44,185 nucleotides of DNA, taken from positions 1 to 44,185 of the forward strand of contig CAAGLJ010000008.1 in NCBI GenBank assembly GCA_900770785.1, in the 5' to 3' direction. Position 1 is the stretch's first letter; the number at the start of each line of letters is the position of its first letter. Under the pieces are notes generated by a model, which saw only the letters and a list, made by a program, of their open reading frames with translations, made no database searches and was not told where the DNA came from. Shown here in pieces: positions 24,599 to 32,586 of the stretch. The stretch is from Lachnospiraceae bacterium. Its GTDB lineage: Bacteria > Bacillota > Clostridia > Lachnospirales > Lachnospiraceae. The translations under genes were made by a program, and so were the position numbers.

Positions 24599-25987
24599 TT
24601 ATCGTTTTTTCAACCAATCTGCCACCTGACTAAAGCCCATTGAATGAGAAGCTTTTAACAAAATCGTGTCGCCGGGCAAAAGCTGCTCTTCCAAAAGAGG
24701 ATACAGCCCTTCTTTTTCTTCCAGATAAAAAACCTTCATTTCGCCGCAGGAAGCAGCCAGGGCACCCTCATACATGGCTTTGGAAAGGGAGCCTACGCAG
24801 AAAAGCAGATCAGCCTTCCCCCGGGCAGCATAAGCACCCGTCTCCCTATGCATACTTTCCTCCTCCTTTCCCAGCTCAAACATATCCCCCAGAACAGCTA
24901 CCTTCCGGCCTTCGGCCTCCTGTAATAAATCCAGAGCTGCTTTCATGGAAACAGGATTAGCGTTATAGCAGTCATCAATCAGAAGCTGCTCCTTTAATTT
25001 AACAACATGGCTTCTTCCCGCCACTGTCTCCACCAGCTTCATTCCTTCCTTAATCTCTTCCCCTGTCAGGCCCAGGGCATCTCCTACAGCAGCAGCAGCC
25101 AGAGCATTTAGTACCATATGCTCACCGGGAAGGGCTACCTCCAGCTGCTCTATGGGAAGCCTTCCTCCTATGGTAATACTGCTGCCCAAAAGTCCCCTGG
25201 AAGTTTCCTTCGTAACATAATAATCATTCCGCCCATTTCGTCCAAAGGTAATCAGCCTATCGCCCAATTTTACCCTTAAGGTAACCAGTTTATCATCATC
25301 TCCATTTACGCAGACCGGCCCTCTCCCACTCCAGAAATCCAGAATCTCTGATTTAGCCTTCAGTACCCCCTCCCGATCTTTCAAAAACTCCAGGTGGCAC
25401 TGTCCAATATTGGTAATGACACATATATCAGGTTTTGCGATTTCACTAAGCCGGTGCATTTCTCCAAACTGGCTGATTCCCATTTCCAGCACCGCCACCT
25501 GATGCTCCTCTCTAAGCTGCAGCACCGTTAAGGGAAGTCCCACCTCATTGTTAAAATTTCCCTGCGTCTTCCACAGCCTGAACCGGGAGGACAGTACCCC
25601 GGCAATAAACTCCTTGGTGCTGGTCTTTCCTACACTTCCGGTTATGCCGATCACTTTAATGTCCAGCTGACTGCGATAAAATTTTGCCACATCCTTTAAG
25701 GCCTGGAAGCTATCCTCAACCAGAATACAGGGCCCCGGCAAAGGCTCAGGAAGCTCTTCACAGACAGCTGCCAATGCTCCCTTTACAAAAACCTGGGAGA
25801 TGAATCGGTGTCCATCCACCCGTTCTCCTCTGGTGGCAATAAATACTCCTCCCGGAATCATCAGCCGGGAGTCCAATACTACCGACTCCGCTTCCCGTCC
25901 TCTGTCCTCCTTTGTCAGGCTCTCCTTCCCATAAAGCTGTCCTCTACAGGCAAGAGCAATATTTTCCAGAGTTAAATTTTTCATCAT
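24599..25987 (-). CDS. murF: UDP-N-acetylmuramoyl-tripeptide--D-alanyl-D-alanine ligase
   Basis: MurF adds D-Ala-D-Ala to the UDP-MurNAc tripeptide, the last cytoplasmic step of the peptidoglycan precursor pentapeptide. The 462 residues show a Mur ligase N-terminal domain, the P-loop IGITGSVGKTSTKEF (about 115-129), the central-domain NNEVGLPLTVL (about 146-156) and VLEMGISQFGEM (about 167-178), and the C-terminal IDDCYNANPVSMKAAL (about 329-344) with GDMFELG. All key residues are present. It lies 46 bp after ddl, whose product D-Ala-D-Ala is its substrate, so the pair is a functional unit. Confidence 0.96.
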   Translation of the reverse strand: MMKNLTLENIALACRGQLYGKESLTKEDRGREAESVVLDSRLMIPGGVFIATRGERVDGHRFISQVFVKGALAAVCEELPEPLPGPCILVEDSFQALKDVAKFYRSQLDIKVIGITGSVGKTSTKEFIAGVLSSRFRLWKTQGNFNNEVGLPLTVLQLREEHQVAVLEMGISQFGEMHRLSEIAKPDICVITNIGQCHLEFLKDREGVLKAKSEILDFWSGRGPVCVNGDDDKLVTLRVKLGDRLITFGRNGRNDYYVTKETSRGLLGSSITIGGRLPIEQLEVALPGEHMVLNALAAAAVGDALGLTGEEIKEGMKLVETVAGRSHVVKLKEQLLIDDCYNANPVSMKAALDLLQEAEGRKVAVLGDMFELGKEEESMHRETGAYAARGKADLLFCVGSLSKAMYEGALAASCGEMKVFYLEEKEGLYPLLEEQLLPGDTILLKASHSMGFSQVADWLKKR

Positions 25988-26033
25988 AATAACCGTGCCT
26001 TTCTGTAATACAGCGTGAAGCCAGAGCTTCTCT

Positions 26034-27065
26034 TCACGCTAAAGCAAGCTCCATAATTTTTTCACATAAGTCTTCAAAACTTATTCCTGCGGCAGCTGCC
26101 TCCTGGGGCAGCAGAGAGGTGGGGGTCATTCCGGGAAGGGTATTGGCCTCCAGACAGTACATATTGCCTGCCTCATCCATCATAAAGTCCATCCGGGCGT
26201 AGGATTTCAGCCGAAGTATCCTGAATACCTTCTGAGCCATATCCTGCATTTGCTTCGTCGCTTCAGGACTCAGGTCTGCGGGACAGGTTTCCACCGCACT
26301 ACCGGCCTGATACTTGTTTTTGTAGTCATAAAACCCCTGTAAGGGAGCAATCTCAATAATGGGCAGAGCCTTACCCTCTATCACGCCTACCGAAAACTCC
26401 CTGCCCTTGATATAGGATTCAATGACCACTTCCTCATCATAGCAAAAGGCTTCTTTTCTGGCTTTTTCATATTCCTCCCAGGTGCGGGCCACTGCTACCC
26501 CTACACTGGAACCGCCGCAGGCAGCCTTCACTACGCAGGGCAGGGCCACCTGTCTGGTATCCTCTTCACCCTTCTTTAATTTTATGCCCGCAGGCGTGGG
26601 AATATTATGTACGGCAAAAAGTTCTTTGGTAATCCCCTTATCCATACATAAAGCACTGCTGACATAATCCGTTCCGGTATAGCGGATACCCATCAGGTCA
26701 AAAGCAGCCTGCAGCTTACCGTTCTCCCCATTTTCTCCATGCAGGGCAAGAAAGCATACATCCGCCTGCTGACAGATTTCAATTACCTGCGGCCCAAAAA
26801 AGGTCTTTCCTCCATCCTTGCGGAGTGCCTTAATAGCTTCAATATCCGGATTAGTTTCGCTGATTTTTCCTATCTGCCCGGCCCAGTCCCTTTCTTCTTC
26901 AAAAATTTTTTCTGTTTTCCCTTCATAACCAAGATAGACATCCAGCAAAACCACCTGATGTCCCCTGCTTTTTAAAGCCTTATAAATCATGCTTCCTGAG
27001 CTTAGGGAAACATCTCTCTCCGTACTGATTCCCCCTGCTAAAACTACTACCTTCATCCTCTTCAC
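26034..27065 (-). CDS. ddl: D-alanine--D-alanine ligase
   Basis: Ddl joins two D-alanines to make the substrate of MurF. The 343-residue ATP-grasp enzyme has the N-terminal VVLAGGISTERDVSLSSG (residues 6-23), ALHGENGENGKLQAAFDLMG (about 107-126), the ATP-binding PCVVKAACGGSSVGVAVA (about 180-197) and the C-terminal MYCLEANTLPGMTPTSLLPQ (about 300-319) with the metal and substrate residues. The sensitive-type Tyr region around residue 215-225 could not be judged for depsipeptide specificity. It lies 18 bp after the GH9-like gene and 46 bp before murF. Confidence 0.95.
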   Translation of the reverse strand: MKRMKVVVLAGGISTERDVSLSSGSMIYKALKSRGHQVVLLDVYLGYEGKTEKIFEEERDWAGQIGKISETNPDIEAIKALRKDGGKTFFGPQVIEICQQADVCFLALHGENGENGKLQAAFDLMGIRYTGTDYVSSALCMDKGITKELFAVHNIPTPAGIKLKKGEEDTRQVALPCVVKAACGGSSVGVAVARTWEEYEKARKEAFCYDEEVVIESYIKGREFSVGVIEGKALPIIEIAPLQGFYDYKNKYQAGSAVETCPADLSPEATKQMQDMAQKVFRILRLKSYARMDFMMDEAGNMYCLEANTLPGMTPTSLLPQEAAAAGISFEDLCEKIMELALA

Positions 27066-27083
27066 TCTTTTCTGATTATATTT

Positions 27084-28493
27084 TTATTTTGTACTCTGCA
27101 ACAGAAGGTAAAACAGAGCAGCATTTTCTTTGTCTACCATTTCTTCCTGTTGCCGGGGTCTGTTCCTCGTTCCAAAACCTTCTACCAGGCAGCAGGACTC
27201 TGGATTTCTTCCCAGAAGATAGTCCAGATAATTTTTTTGTAATGTACTGTATTCATGGTTGGTAATAATGTAGTTTACCAGGGCCATAACCGCCGCATCC
27301 CGAAGTATACCGTCTACCTCATAATGCTCTCTTTGACGGGAAATATAATAATGTTCCCGGCTGCTGGTAAGGGAAATATTTTCGGCCTGCTTCATCACCT
27401 TATTCATCAGCTGTCTGCTCCATTCCAGATTTACACTGTAATTACAGGAAAGATAGGCATAATCCCCAAAAAGGGAAAAGTCGTACTCTGTATAGCTTTT
27501 CTGTTCCTCCCTCATAGACAGGTATTGACCAAGGGTCTGTGCATATTTGTTTTTTCCCGTCTGTTTGAATAACTGGGCCACTGCAAAATATCCCGCATCA
27601 TAGCTCACATTATCCAGGCTGTTCTGAATACTGGTATAGGCCTTTTCTGCCATCCTTCCATACTGGTCAGCCAATACCCGATCAATGCTTCGCAGGTATC
27701 CGGCATACATGGCCATGACTCCGGCAAATTCTGCTGTGGCTGCCAGTGAAATAGCCAAAGTCCCCTCATCCTCCTTTGGCTCACCACTGTTTGCTTTTTC
27801 CGACGACGGCTCTGGGGCTTCAGCTATGGCTTCATATACACCTCCGGTTTCCTGATTCTGAGCCTGGGAAAGAAGAGCTGTTTTCTCTGCCAAAATGCGC
27901 TGAAGCTCCTCCGGTTCCTGAATCTGGTCCGGATAAAGCTCCAGAGCAAGCAGCATCCCCGCCAACTGATAGCAGAGACTGGAGGTATCCCTGTTCTCTG
28001 CTGCCAGCTCCTCCAGTATATAAGCCTCCAGGGAAGTATAAATATCTGCTTTAATCCAAAAGGCATCCGAATACCCCAGATCTTTTTGAAACAGATAGTA
28101 GTACCCCTCCTCTTCCAGCCCGGAAAAATCTGCCAGGTACAAAGCATCCTCTTCTTTGCTTTTTTTCCCATCAGTTTGATAAGCAGTCAATCCGGCTTCC
28201 TTTAGTATCCCGGTCATTACCGCCTCATCCGTCACGGCATCATAAATGTAGAAAGCAGAGTTTAAATCACTCCCCTGGAGAATGGCAATTTTGTTATCCT
28301 CAGGCTGATAGCCCAGCTGATTAACCAGAATATCAGCAGCCTGTAATTTTACCCCATGAGAAGAGTCCGATGTCAATCCCTGACCGTCCTTATCCCCATT
28401 CTCCAATAATTCCAGCGAATTATTTGCAGGAAAAGAACACCCGGCCAGCATACTTATACACAGTAAAATTGACAGCCAGACCTTTGTACGCAC
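27084..28493 (-). CDS. GH9-like lipoprotein with CelD-type Ig domain, probably non-catalytic
   Basis: The start is GTG with GGAGG 8 nt upstream. A lipoprotein signal peptide ends at LAGC (residues 16-19). The region near 50-150 (ADILVNQLGYQPEDNKIAIL ... GYYYLFQ) matches the cellulase N-terminal Ig-like domain. The rest resembles an (alpha/alpha)6 GH9 fold and ends in LLGRNPESCCLVEGFGTRNR (about 431-450), close to the GH9 C-terminal signature LGRNPxxxSxVTGFG. The GH9 catalytic DAGD aspartates are not seen at the expected place, and no C-terminal catalytic Glu is evident in context. An acidic insert (about 225-245) and shortening suggest a non-hydrolytic role. It sits between the SpoIIQ-like gene and ddl, so a peptidoglycan-related function is possible but inferred. 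Confidence 0.7.
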   Translation of the reverse strand: MRTKVWLSILLCISMLAGCSFPANNSLELLENGDKDGQGLTSDSSHGVKLQAADILVNQLGYQPEDNKIAILQGSDLNSAFYIYDAVTDEAVMTGILKEAGLTAYQTDGKKSKEEDALYLADFSGLEEEGYYYLFQKDLGYSDAFWIKADIYTSLEAYILEELAAENRDTSSLCYQLAGMLLALELYPDQIQEPEELQRILAEKTALLSQAQNQETGGVYEAIAEAPEPSSEKANSGEPKEDEGTLAISLAATAEFAGVMAMYAGYLRSIDRVLADQYGRMAEKAYTSIQNSLDNVSYDAGYFAVAQLFKQTGKNKYAQTLGQYLSMREEQKSYTEYDFSLFGDYAYLSCNYSVNLEWSRQLMNKVMKQAENISLTSSREHYYISRQREHYEVDGILRDAAVMALVNYIITNHEYSTLQKNYLDYLLGRNPESCCLVEGFGTRNRPRQQEEMVDKENAALFYLLLQSTK

Positions 28494-28566
28494 TTTGTTT
28501 TCCTCCCTTTCTTTCTTCTTTCGTATTATACAGAAAACTTATCCCAAGGTAAAGCCTGCTTTCTGT

Positions 28567-29385
28567 CTAATTCAGTTTTCCCATGGGGTCTACAGGACTT
28601 CCGTCCTTAGTCAGAGCAAAGTAAACGTTGCAGCCTTCTACACTATAGTATTTGGTGGGTGCTGCTACATCTGCCAGATAGGCTCCTTTTTCTACCATAT
28701 CCCCTTCCTTCACCTGAATATTGGTAAGCTGACCATAAATAACCTGATAGCCGCTTCCAATGTCCATATAAATAGTATTTCCTGTTTCTTCTTCTTTTAC
28801 AATTTTCGCCACTCTTCCTTTCGCCGCCGCATTAATTTTCTGTCCCTCTTCAGCCTGGATAACGATGCCGGGATTCACCTTATACTGCTGCAGACTGGCA
28901 AAATATACTGGTTTATCCATACTGAAATTAATCAACACATTGCCCACCACCGGCCATACCAGACTTTCTCCTTCTGGAAAAACCAGTTTCTCTTCTTTTG
29001 AAGAAGGCTTTTTTTGTGTCTCATCTTCTTCCTTTTGTCCAGCCGGAGTCGCCTCCGCCAGTTCCATTTCCCAGGGAAATACAGCCCTCTCAGCTTTAGT
29101 CTGGTCATCCGCCGGATCAGGATTTTCCACCTTACGTGAGCTTACTACTGCACTGTCCGGTATCCTTTGGGAGGTATCTGCAAAATCGTCTGCGTTGCCT
29201 TCATTTGCAGCATCTGCTTCCTCCTTCCCCCGCAGTCCCGATAAATCTACCACATAATCATCCTGATTCAGTTGATTTCTTTCCTTTACATATACACCAG
29301 TCATGGTAAGTGCAGTAAGCACAAACAGACTGGAGAAAAGCATAAGCATTTTTTCTTTTTTCTGATTTCTTCTTCGTCGTCTCAT
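28567..29385 (-). CDS. SpoIIQ-like LytM/M23 domain protein, metal ligands lost
   Basis: The 272-residue protein has a basic N-terminus, one transmembrane segment (MLMLFSSLFVLTALTMTGVY, residues 13-32), a low-complexity acidic linker (about 45-145) and a C-terminal LytM fold (about 165-270). This matches SpoIIQ, the forespore protein that spans the septum and binds SpoIIIAH during engulfment. The gene follows spoIID by 65 bp, the usual spoIID-spoIIQ order in Clostridia. The M23 metal motifs are degenerate: the HxxxD segment reads NPGIVIQ, the YAHL segment reads YGQL and the HLHF segment reads NVYF, so no zinc site remains. Bacillus SpoIIQ is also inactive, whereas some clostridial ones keep the site. 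AAAGGAGG precedes the ATG. Confidence 0.8.
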   Translation of the reverse strand: MRRRRRNQKKEKMLMLFSSLFVLTALTMTGVYVKERNQLNQDDYVVDLSGLRGKEEADAANEGNADDFADTSQRIPDSAVVSSRKVENPDPADDQTKAERAVFPWEMELAEATPAGQKEEDETQKKPSSKEEKLVFPEGESLVWPVVGNVLINFSMDKPVYFASLQQYKVNPGIVIQAEEGQKINAAAKGRVAKIVKEEETGNTIYMDIGSGYQVIYGQLTNIQVKEGDMVEKGAYLADVAAPTKYYSVEGCNVYFALTKDGSPVDPMGKLN

Positions 29386-29450
29386 TGTATCTTCCTCCTT
29401 TTTCCTTAGTTTTTCCTTTCCCGGTATCTTTATACCATTTTTTAATATTT

Positions 29451-30428
29451 CTATACTTTTTCTATTGTGAGCCCCGAAAAGAAGGTTTCCAGAAGCTGGC
29501 GCCAGGTCTGGCCCTGTTTTGCCAGCTGGTTGGCCTGATATTGGGAAAACCCGAATCCATGTCCTATTCCCCGGGTTTTAATGACGATAGTGTTATTTTG
29601 TTTTTCCAGAGTAAAGCAGGAGGAGGCCAGATCAAGAGCATATCGGAATTCCTCTCCCTGAATTTCTTTTTCTCCTATCTGAACCGTTTTTACATAGTCT
29701 GCCGAATCCCGCTGCAAAATAATTTTGTCCGGCTTCCATTTGTTCTCTCCCAATAGTCTGCCCACCTTTTTTTGAAAATCTCTTTCCTTTATCTCTACTC
29801 TCCCCAGATAATCCTCTGCCTCCAAATCCTGAGGGCAGGGACGGGAAATCAGATAGTCCCAGCGTTCATCATGAATCTGATACTCCTTTACTGCTCTGGT
29901 GGTGCCGCTGCTGATACAAAAGAAAGGAGGTGCCACGATTTGTCCTTCCTTTACCAATACCATTCCTCTGGTTTCCTCCAAAATTTCTTTAATCAGAGTA
30001 AGGTTGGCTTCATAGTCTTGGGACCAGAGTCTTCTGCAATCCTCTTCCCGCAGATAGGCTTCTTCAAGCTCTCCTGCCGGAATAATATCCAGTCCTTCCT
30101 CTTTTCTGGCCAGACTCAGGCACCAGGAACGCAGAAGCAGTGATTGAGCCTTTAATACCTCTCTTTCATAATCCATAGGAATGGTGGATGCCATCATTCC
30201 CACCAAATATTCCTCCAGGGGAATCCTCTCCTTCCCCCACAGCCTGTCCACCTCCACCCAGGCATCACTGGTATAATCCTTTTGCATGGTCTGTACTCTT
30301 TTACTTCCTGTCATAAGACTGCCTGCATAAGGGAAAAAAAGGAAAAAAAGAAGAGCGGCCAGGAGAATTTTCCTTACCTCTCTTCTTTTTTCTCTTTTTG
30401 GCTTTAAGATTCTCATCAGGGTCACCAT
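29451..30428 (-). CDS. spoIID: Stage II sporulation protein D (SpoIID/LytB domain)
   Basis: SpoIID is a membrane-anchored lytic transglycosylase of the DMP machine that drives engulfment. The 325 residues have a basic N-terminus, a transmembrane segment (ILLAALLFFLFFPYAGSLM, about 21-39) and a SpoIID domain with IPLEEYLVGMMASTIP (about 68-83) and a C-terminal IGHGFGFSQYQANQLAKQG (about 290-308, the HGxGxSQ signature). In canonical SpoIID the first motif reads AAEMP or ASEMP, and its Glu is the catalytic residue. Here it is ASTIP, so the Glu is replaced by Thr. A sigma-E-like promoter lies upstream (30442-30471). Starts at 30428 and 30413 are both possible. Confidence 0.88.
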   Translation of the reverse strand: MVTLMRILKPKREKRREVRKILLAALLFFLFFPYAGSLMTGSKRVQTMQKDYTSDAWVEVDRLWGKERIPLEEYLVGMMASTIPMDYEREVLKAQSLLLRSWCLSLARKEEGLDIIPAGELEEAYLREEDCRRLWSQDYEANLTLIKEILEETRGMVLVKEGQIVAPPFFCISSGTTRAVKEYQIHDERWDYLISRPCPQDLEAEDYLGRVEIKERDFQKKVGRLLGENKWKPDKIILQRDSADYVKTVQIGEKEIQGEEFRYALDLASSCFTLEKQNNTIVIKTRGIGHGFGFSQYQANQLAKQGQTWRQLLETFFSGLTIEKV

Positions 30429-30441
30429 CCTTTCCTTTTCA

Positions 30442-30471
30442 AGTCTATGTAAACCCTGTCCAGTCTTATGC
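30442..30471 (-). promoter_or_regulatory. Sigma-E-like promoter of spoIID
   Basis: On the minus strand GCATAAG (30465-30471), 15 bp, then CATAGACT (30442-30449) matches the sigma-E consensus KMATATT-N14/15-CATACAnT at 5 of 7 and 7 of 8 counted positions (the variable n included). spoIID is sigma-E-dependent in Bacillus. Confidence 0.55.
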
Positions 30472-30530
30472 CTGTTTTTTAATTTTCATTCTTTTCGTTA
30501 TGTGCTGTATAAAAAGGCAAAGGATATTCT

Positions 30531-31679
30531 CTATGCCAGCTCACTTACCGCCAGATCCAAATGCTGCATGGTTCCTGCCATTCCATTTTCATAAAGAAAA
30601 ATACCTGTGCTGCGAATGGCTCCATTGACCTCACCCCTGTCGTTTTTCTGGGTAAAATCGGTGGCAGCATTCTGCAGGCAGATTGCTCCTATATCCTTTT
30701 CTTTCAGACGGTACAGCCTGGATGTTCCATCCTCCTTTTGAATCCAGATTTTCAGTTTATCCCAAACGGAATCGTTTTCGTCAATCCAGCCGTTACCGTC
30801 TTCATCGTATTTTGCCAGATCTGCAAAGCCATCTCCCGATTTGGTGCCAAATAGCTCAGAACCGTCATTAATCTTACCGTCTCCATTCAAATCCAGGGCC
30901 AGATATCCACTGTCCTCGCAGAGTCGGGAAATAGCTTCCTCCTTTCCATCCCCATCCAGGTCAAAGAAAAACTTCTGATCCGAAACTGTTGCCACATTGG
31001 TGTTTAAATTAATTACCAGTGGATCGCACAGAGCAGAAACATTCAGCTGGTGAGCGACATACCGGGAAAAGCTGCGGCTCATGGCCACATCCAGATTGAA
31101 GGAAAGCTCCCGCCCATCGGCGGTCTTTACCATTCCTTTAGCCGAAAAGGAAGTATTTTCCGTTTCGGTATAAAAGATTTCTTCCTGAGCTGTAAGTTTA
31201 AGCATGGTAACCGGCCTGGGCTTCACCACAGCAGAATTTATGGCGTTAAAGTTCATGCCTGAAAAATTTGTACTGCCGGATTTTAAAGTTCCCGAATCCG
31301 GAGAAGAAACCTGATTAGTGTTTATACCTAATCTATCTGCCAAATCTTTTCCCCGCTCTTCGCCAAAAAGCAGACGCCATAAATAAAGGATGCTCTGCTG
31401 TCTGATCTGATCCAGTGCTGATGTAAATTCATCCTGTGTATCCACTCTTCTAATCTGTCGAAAACCGATATTACCCGTAAACTGTGCCTGAATATCTTCC
31501 AGGCTTTCCTCTCCCCCTTCCTTTGTATTCTGTAAATCCTCCTGAGCATTAAGTTCATCGTCTGTACCATTCTCCAGACTGGTTTTGCTCATTTGCACCC
31601 GATAAGATAACTTCCTTGTTGTACTGGACTGAAATGTCCGTCCGGATTCCATTCCTATAAAAGACGAATTAATTTTCAA
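30531..31679 (-). CDS. Protein with C-terminal EF-hand-like/VCBS-type acidic loops
   Basis: The start is TTG with GGAAGG upstream; the product is 382 residues without a signal peptide. The N-terminus (MKINSSFIGMESGRTFQSST) and a middle segment (LRFGMN-less, about 175-230, with GMVKTADGRELSFNLDVAMS) precede a calcium-loop region: FDLDGDGKEEAIS, ALDLNGDGKINDGSELFG and YDEDGNGWIDENDSVWDKL (about 240-315). This tail, ending in GAIRSTGIFLYENGMAGTMQ, recurs in proteins found near flagellar genes of other bacteria; that link is from memory and not certain. A GCCGATAC element, the sigma-D -10, lies 52 bp upstream without a good -35. Calcium binding is inferred from the DxDxDG loops. It is 102 bp upstream of spoIID. 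Confidence 0.72.
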   Translation of the reverse strand: MKINSSFIGMESGRTFQSSTTRKLSYRVQMSKTSLENGTDDELNAQEDLQNTKEGGEESLEDIQAQFTGNIGFRQIRRVDTQDEFTSALDQIRQQSILYLWRLLFGEERGKDLADRLGINTNQVSSPDSGTLKSGSTNFSGMNFNAINSAVVKPRPVTMLKLTAQEEIFYTETENTSFSAKGMVKTADGRELSFNLDVAMSRSFSRYVAHQLNVSALCDPLVINLNTNVATVSDQKFFFDLDGDGKEEAISRLCEDSGYLALDLNGDGKINDGSELFGTKSGDGFADLAKYDEDGNGWIDENDSVWDKLKIWIQKEDGTSRLYRLKEKDIGAICLQNAATDFTQKNDRGEVNGAIRSTGIFLYENGMAGTMQHLDLAVSELA

Positions 31680-31730
31680 ATATACATTTCCTTCCCTGGG
31701 CAGTGGTCCTTCATCCGCCTCTACATCCCT

Positions 31731-31738
31731 GTATCGGC
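31731..31738 (-). promoter_or_regulatory. Possible sigma-D -10 element (GCCGATAC)
   Basis: The 8-mer matches 7 of 8 bases of the sigma-D -10 (GCCGATAT) and is well placed for the gene starting at 31679, but the -35 at 15-16 bp reads TGTG or TTGT instead of TAAA. Confidence 0.35.
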
Positions 31739-31760
31739 AAATAAAAAAAGACGCACAAGT

Positions 31761-31778
31761 GAGTAAATCCGTTTACTC
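31761..31778. other. Perfect 7-bp hairpin in a divergent intergenic region
   Basis: GAGTAAA and TTTACTC pair around a 4-nt loop. On the minus strand a T-run follows about 12 nt later, so it could terminate antisense transcription before the gene at 31679, or be a regulator site. Confidence 0.35.
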
Positions 31779-31862
31779 TCCCGGCACCTTCCATGGTTCT
31801 GCCTTATATTCATGAAAGTACCCTGGCCAGAGGACCTTCATGTACCTATTATATCGGCCTGG

Positions 31863-31891
31863 TTGGAAGAAACTTTAGTTTGTGCTACAAT
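31863..31891 (+). promoter_or_regulatory. Sigma-A promoter of the GNAT acetyltransferase gene
   Basis: TTGGAA (31863-31868) and TACAAT (31886-31891) are 17 bp apart, with a TG one base before the -10. Confidence 0.65.
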
Positions 31892-31934
31892 GAAAAAACA
31901 AAGCAGCGTAAAACGCTTCGGAATGGAGAGAAAA

Positions 31935-32549
31935 ATGAAAGACACCAAAATCAGAATCGCCACAAAGCAGGATGCCCAAGAGCTGCTCGCCCTTTATGCT
32001 CCTTATGTGGAAGAGACAGCTATAACCTTTGAATATCAGGTTCCTTCTCTGTCGGAATTTGAAAACAGAATAGTCCAGGTATTGGAAAGATTTCCTTATC
32101 TTGTGGCAATACGCCAGGGACAGATTGTGGGTTATGCTTATGCCGGTCCCTTTAAGGCCAGGGCGGCATATGCCTGGGCAGTAGAAACCACAGTATACAT
32201 TCGCCGTGACCAGAAAAAAACCGGATTAGGAAGAGAATTATATGGAGTACTGGAAAAGATTCTCACCCTGCAAAACATTCAAAATCTGTATGCCTGCATT
32301 GCCTCCTGTGAAGTAAAAGACCAGTATCTGTCCCGGGACAGTATACATTTCCACGAGCGTCTTGGCTACCGCATGGTGGGAGAATTTTATCGCTGCGGCT
32401 GTAAATTTAACCGCTGGTACAATATGGTCTGGATGGAAAAGCACCTGGGTAAGCATGAAGAAAATCCTCCCGCAGTACTGCCCTTTAATGAGATACGGGA
32501 TTTAATCGCCGACAAGTACGAAATTGTTGTTCCCAGGCAGCGTCCATGA
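31935..32549 (+). CDS. GNAT N-acetyltransferase, phosphinothricin acetyltransferase-like
   Basis: The ATG at 31935 (GGAG 7 nt upstream, promoter 44 bp upstream) gives 204 residues. The sequence follows the PAT/bar-type GNAT pattern: IRIATKQDAQELLALYAPYV (about residues 6-25) with ETAITFEYQVPSLSEFENRI, AYAGPFKARAAYAWAVETTVYI (about 73-94, in parts YAGPFKAR and VETTVYI), the acetyl-CoA loop KKTGLGRELYG (about 98-108), and HERLGYRMVGEFYRCGCKFN near the C-terminus (about 143-162, split as HERLGYRMVGEF and GCKFNRWY). Such enzymes acetylate amino acid-like amines; the true substrate is unknown. A 40-residue longer frame starting at 31812 overlaps the promoter and is rejected. Confidence 0.88.
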   Translation: MKDTKIRIATKQDAQELLALYAPYVEETAITFEYQVPSLSEFENRIVQVLERFPYLVAIRQGQIVGYAYAGPFKARAAYAWAVETTVYIRRDQKKTGLGRELYGVLEKILTLQNIQNLYACIASCEVKDQYLSRDSIHFHERLGYRMVGEFYRCGCKFNRWYNMVWMEKHLGKHEENPPAVLPFNEIRDLIADKYEIVVPRQRP

Positions 32550-32558
32550 CACTGCCTG
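32534..32558 (+). terminator. Hairpin at the 3' end of the GNAT gene, possible terminator
   Basis: CAGGCAG pairs with CTGCCTG, and inside GTC pairs with GAC. It overlaps the stop codon and is followed by a weak CTTT. It separates the gene from the convergent hydratase gene. Confidence 0.45.
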
Positions 32559-32586
32559 CTTTCACACTCTGTTGTTATTAATGGAG

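Noticed and set aside
29412..29456. GTATA-N15-GGTATAAAGA before the SpoIIQ-like gene as a sigma-F promoter
   Set aside because: The -35 spacing is right, but the -10 matches the sigma-F pattern only in part, and the GTATA overlaps the spoIID stop; kept as unproven.
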